Assembly: GCA_002684375.1 (NCBI GenBank)
Contig: NYVC01000080.1
Span: 4,796-10,641, forward strand
From: Marinovum sp.
GTDB taxonomy: Bacteria > Pseudomonadota > Alphaproteobacteria > Rhodobacterales > Rhodobacteraceae
Reading direction: 5' to 3'
DNA: 5,846 bases
Both the position numbers and the translations under genes were made by a program. Within the stretch, counting starts at the first letter, position 1; each line of letters opens with the position of its first letter. Below the pieces are notes generated by a model, which saw nothing but the letters and a program-made list of their open reading frames with translations, was not told the DNA's origin and made no database searches. This document shows, in pieces, positions 5,643 to 5,846 of the stretch.

Positions 5643-5846
5643 TTAGATCAAATTTATTATTCCGGTTGCAATTCCCAGCATTGCCATTCCGCATAAGGTG
5701 AGTTCCAATCCAGCTTTGAGACGCACTAATGCCCATGTGGCAACAGCGGTGAGTACAATGTTTAAAGGTACGAAACTTTCTATCGAAGGCGTTAAAATCT
5801 GCACCGGACCAAAGCTGTGTAAGTCGGTTTGGGTAAACCAAAGATG
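5643..5846 (-). CDS. C-terminal end of a membrane transporter, probably chromate transporter ChrA (partial)
   Basis: The frame is open from the window edge to a TAA at 5643-5645 and gives the last 67 residues of a protein that starts outside the window. It contains no usable ATG start near its visible beginning, so it is easy to miss. Two hydrophobic segments (about residues 26-42 and 47-66 of the visible part) are separated by the basic turn VRLKAG. They are preceded by a polar, proline-containing loop: SFGPVQILTPSIESFVPLN. This pattern, with a loop ending in a Pro-Ser-x-x-x-x-x-Pro stretch, then helix, R-x-K-x-G turn and a final Gly/Ala-rich helix, resembles the C-terminus of ChrA-family chromate/sulfate transporters as I remember them. 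Membrane protein is well supported; ChrA is a judgement from a short fragment. It is followed by a T-rich terminator candidate and then sspB. Confidence 0.6.
   Translation of the reverse strand, partial: HLWFTQTDLHSFGPVQILTPSIESFVPLNIVLTAVATWALVRLKAGLELTLCGMAMLGIATGIINLI

Noticed and set aside
5554..5841. A 95-codon open frame with an ATG on the minus strand at the right edge
   Set aside because: Its composition is rich in Cys, His, Arg and Asn, with no recognisable domain, and it runs into the sspB start. A different frame of the same strand (5643-5846) reads as a clean two-helix transporter end.

Overview
The window looks like chromosome of an alphaproteobacterium, most likely a Rhodobacterales (roseobacter-type) species. 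This is inferred from the close family resemblance of the glycerol ABC transporter with its DUF2160 partner, from the alphaproteobacterial type of SspB, and from the cyclase-TolB-TPR architecture common in that class. I see no insertion sequence, integrase, CRISPR array, rRNA or tRNA.

Layout. Positions 1-1309 (+) hold the distal part of a glycerol-type ABC importer operon: the 3' end of permease glpP, the complete permease glpQ, and a small DUF2160 membrane protein (glpU). All three are joined by 1-4 base stop/start overlaps. The substrate-binding protein gene (glpV) that normally follows is not there. Positions 1310-1410 are a short spacer with a plausible promoter. Positions 1411-2923 (+) carry a translationally coupled BlaI/MecI-type repressor and an M56 (BlaR1-type) membrane metalloprotease that lacks the beta-lactam sensor domain. 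The two convergent units meet at 2924-2998. Positions 2999-4795 (-) encode a cytosolic class III nucleotide cyclase fused to a TolB-like domain and TPR repeats. Its purine-selecting residues are changed while its metal and transition-state residues are intact. Positions 4796-5093 are non-coding and contain a long imperfect inverted repeat and a short dyad. Positions 5094-5570 (-) encode SspB, the ClpXP adaptor, with an 8-bp perfect inverted repeat covering its Shine-Dalgarno and promoter region. Positions 5643-5846 (-) are the C-terminal end of a membrane transporter, probably ChrA (chromate transporter), followed by a T-rich terminator candidate.

The genes form separate units. The glp genes would take up glycerol. 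The BlaI-M56 pair would be a self-contained proteolytic signalling switch whose target is not in the window. The cyclase would make a cyclic nucleotide of uncertain base. SspB would hand ssrA-tagged and other substrates to ClpXP. I found no wholly new system. The most notable points are the missing glpV, the sensorless M56 pair, the altered cyclase active site and the two inverted repeats.
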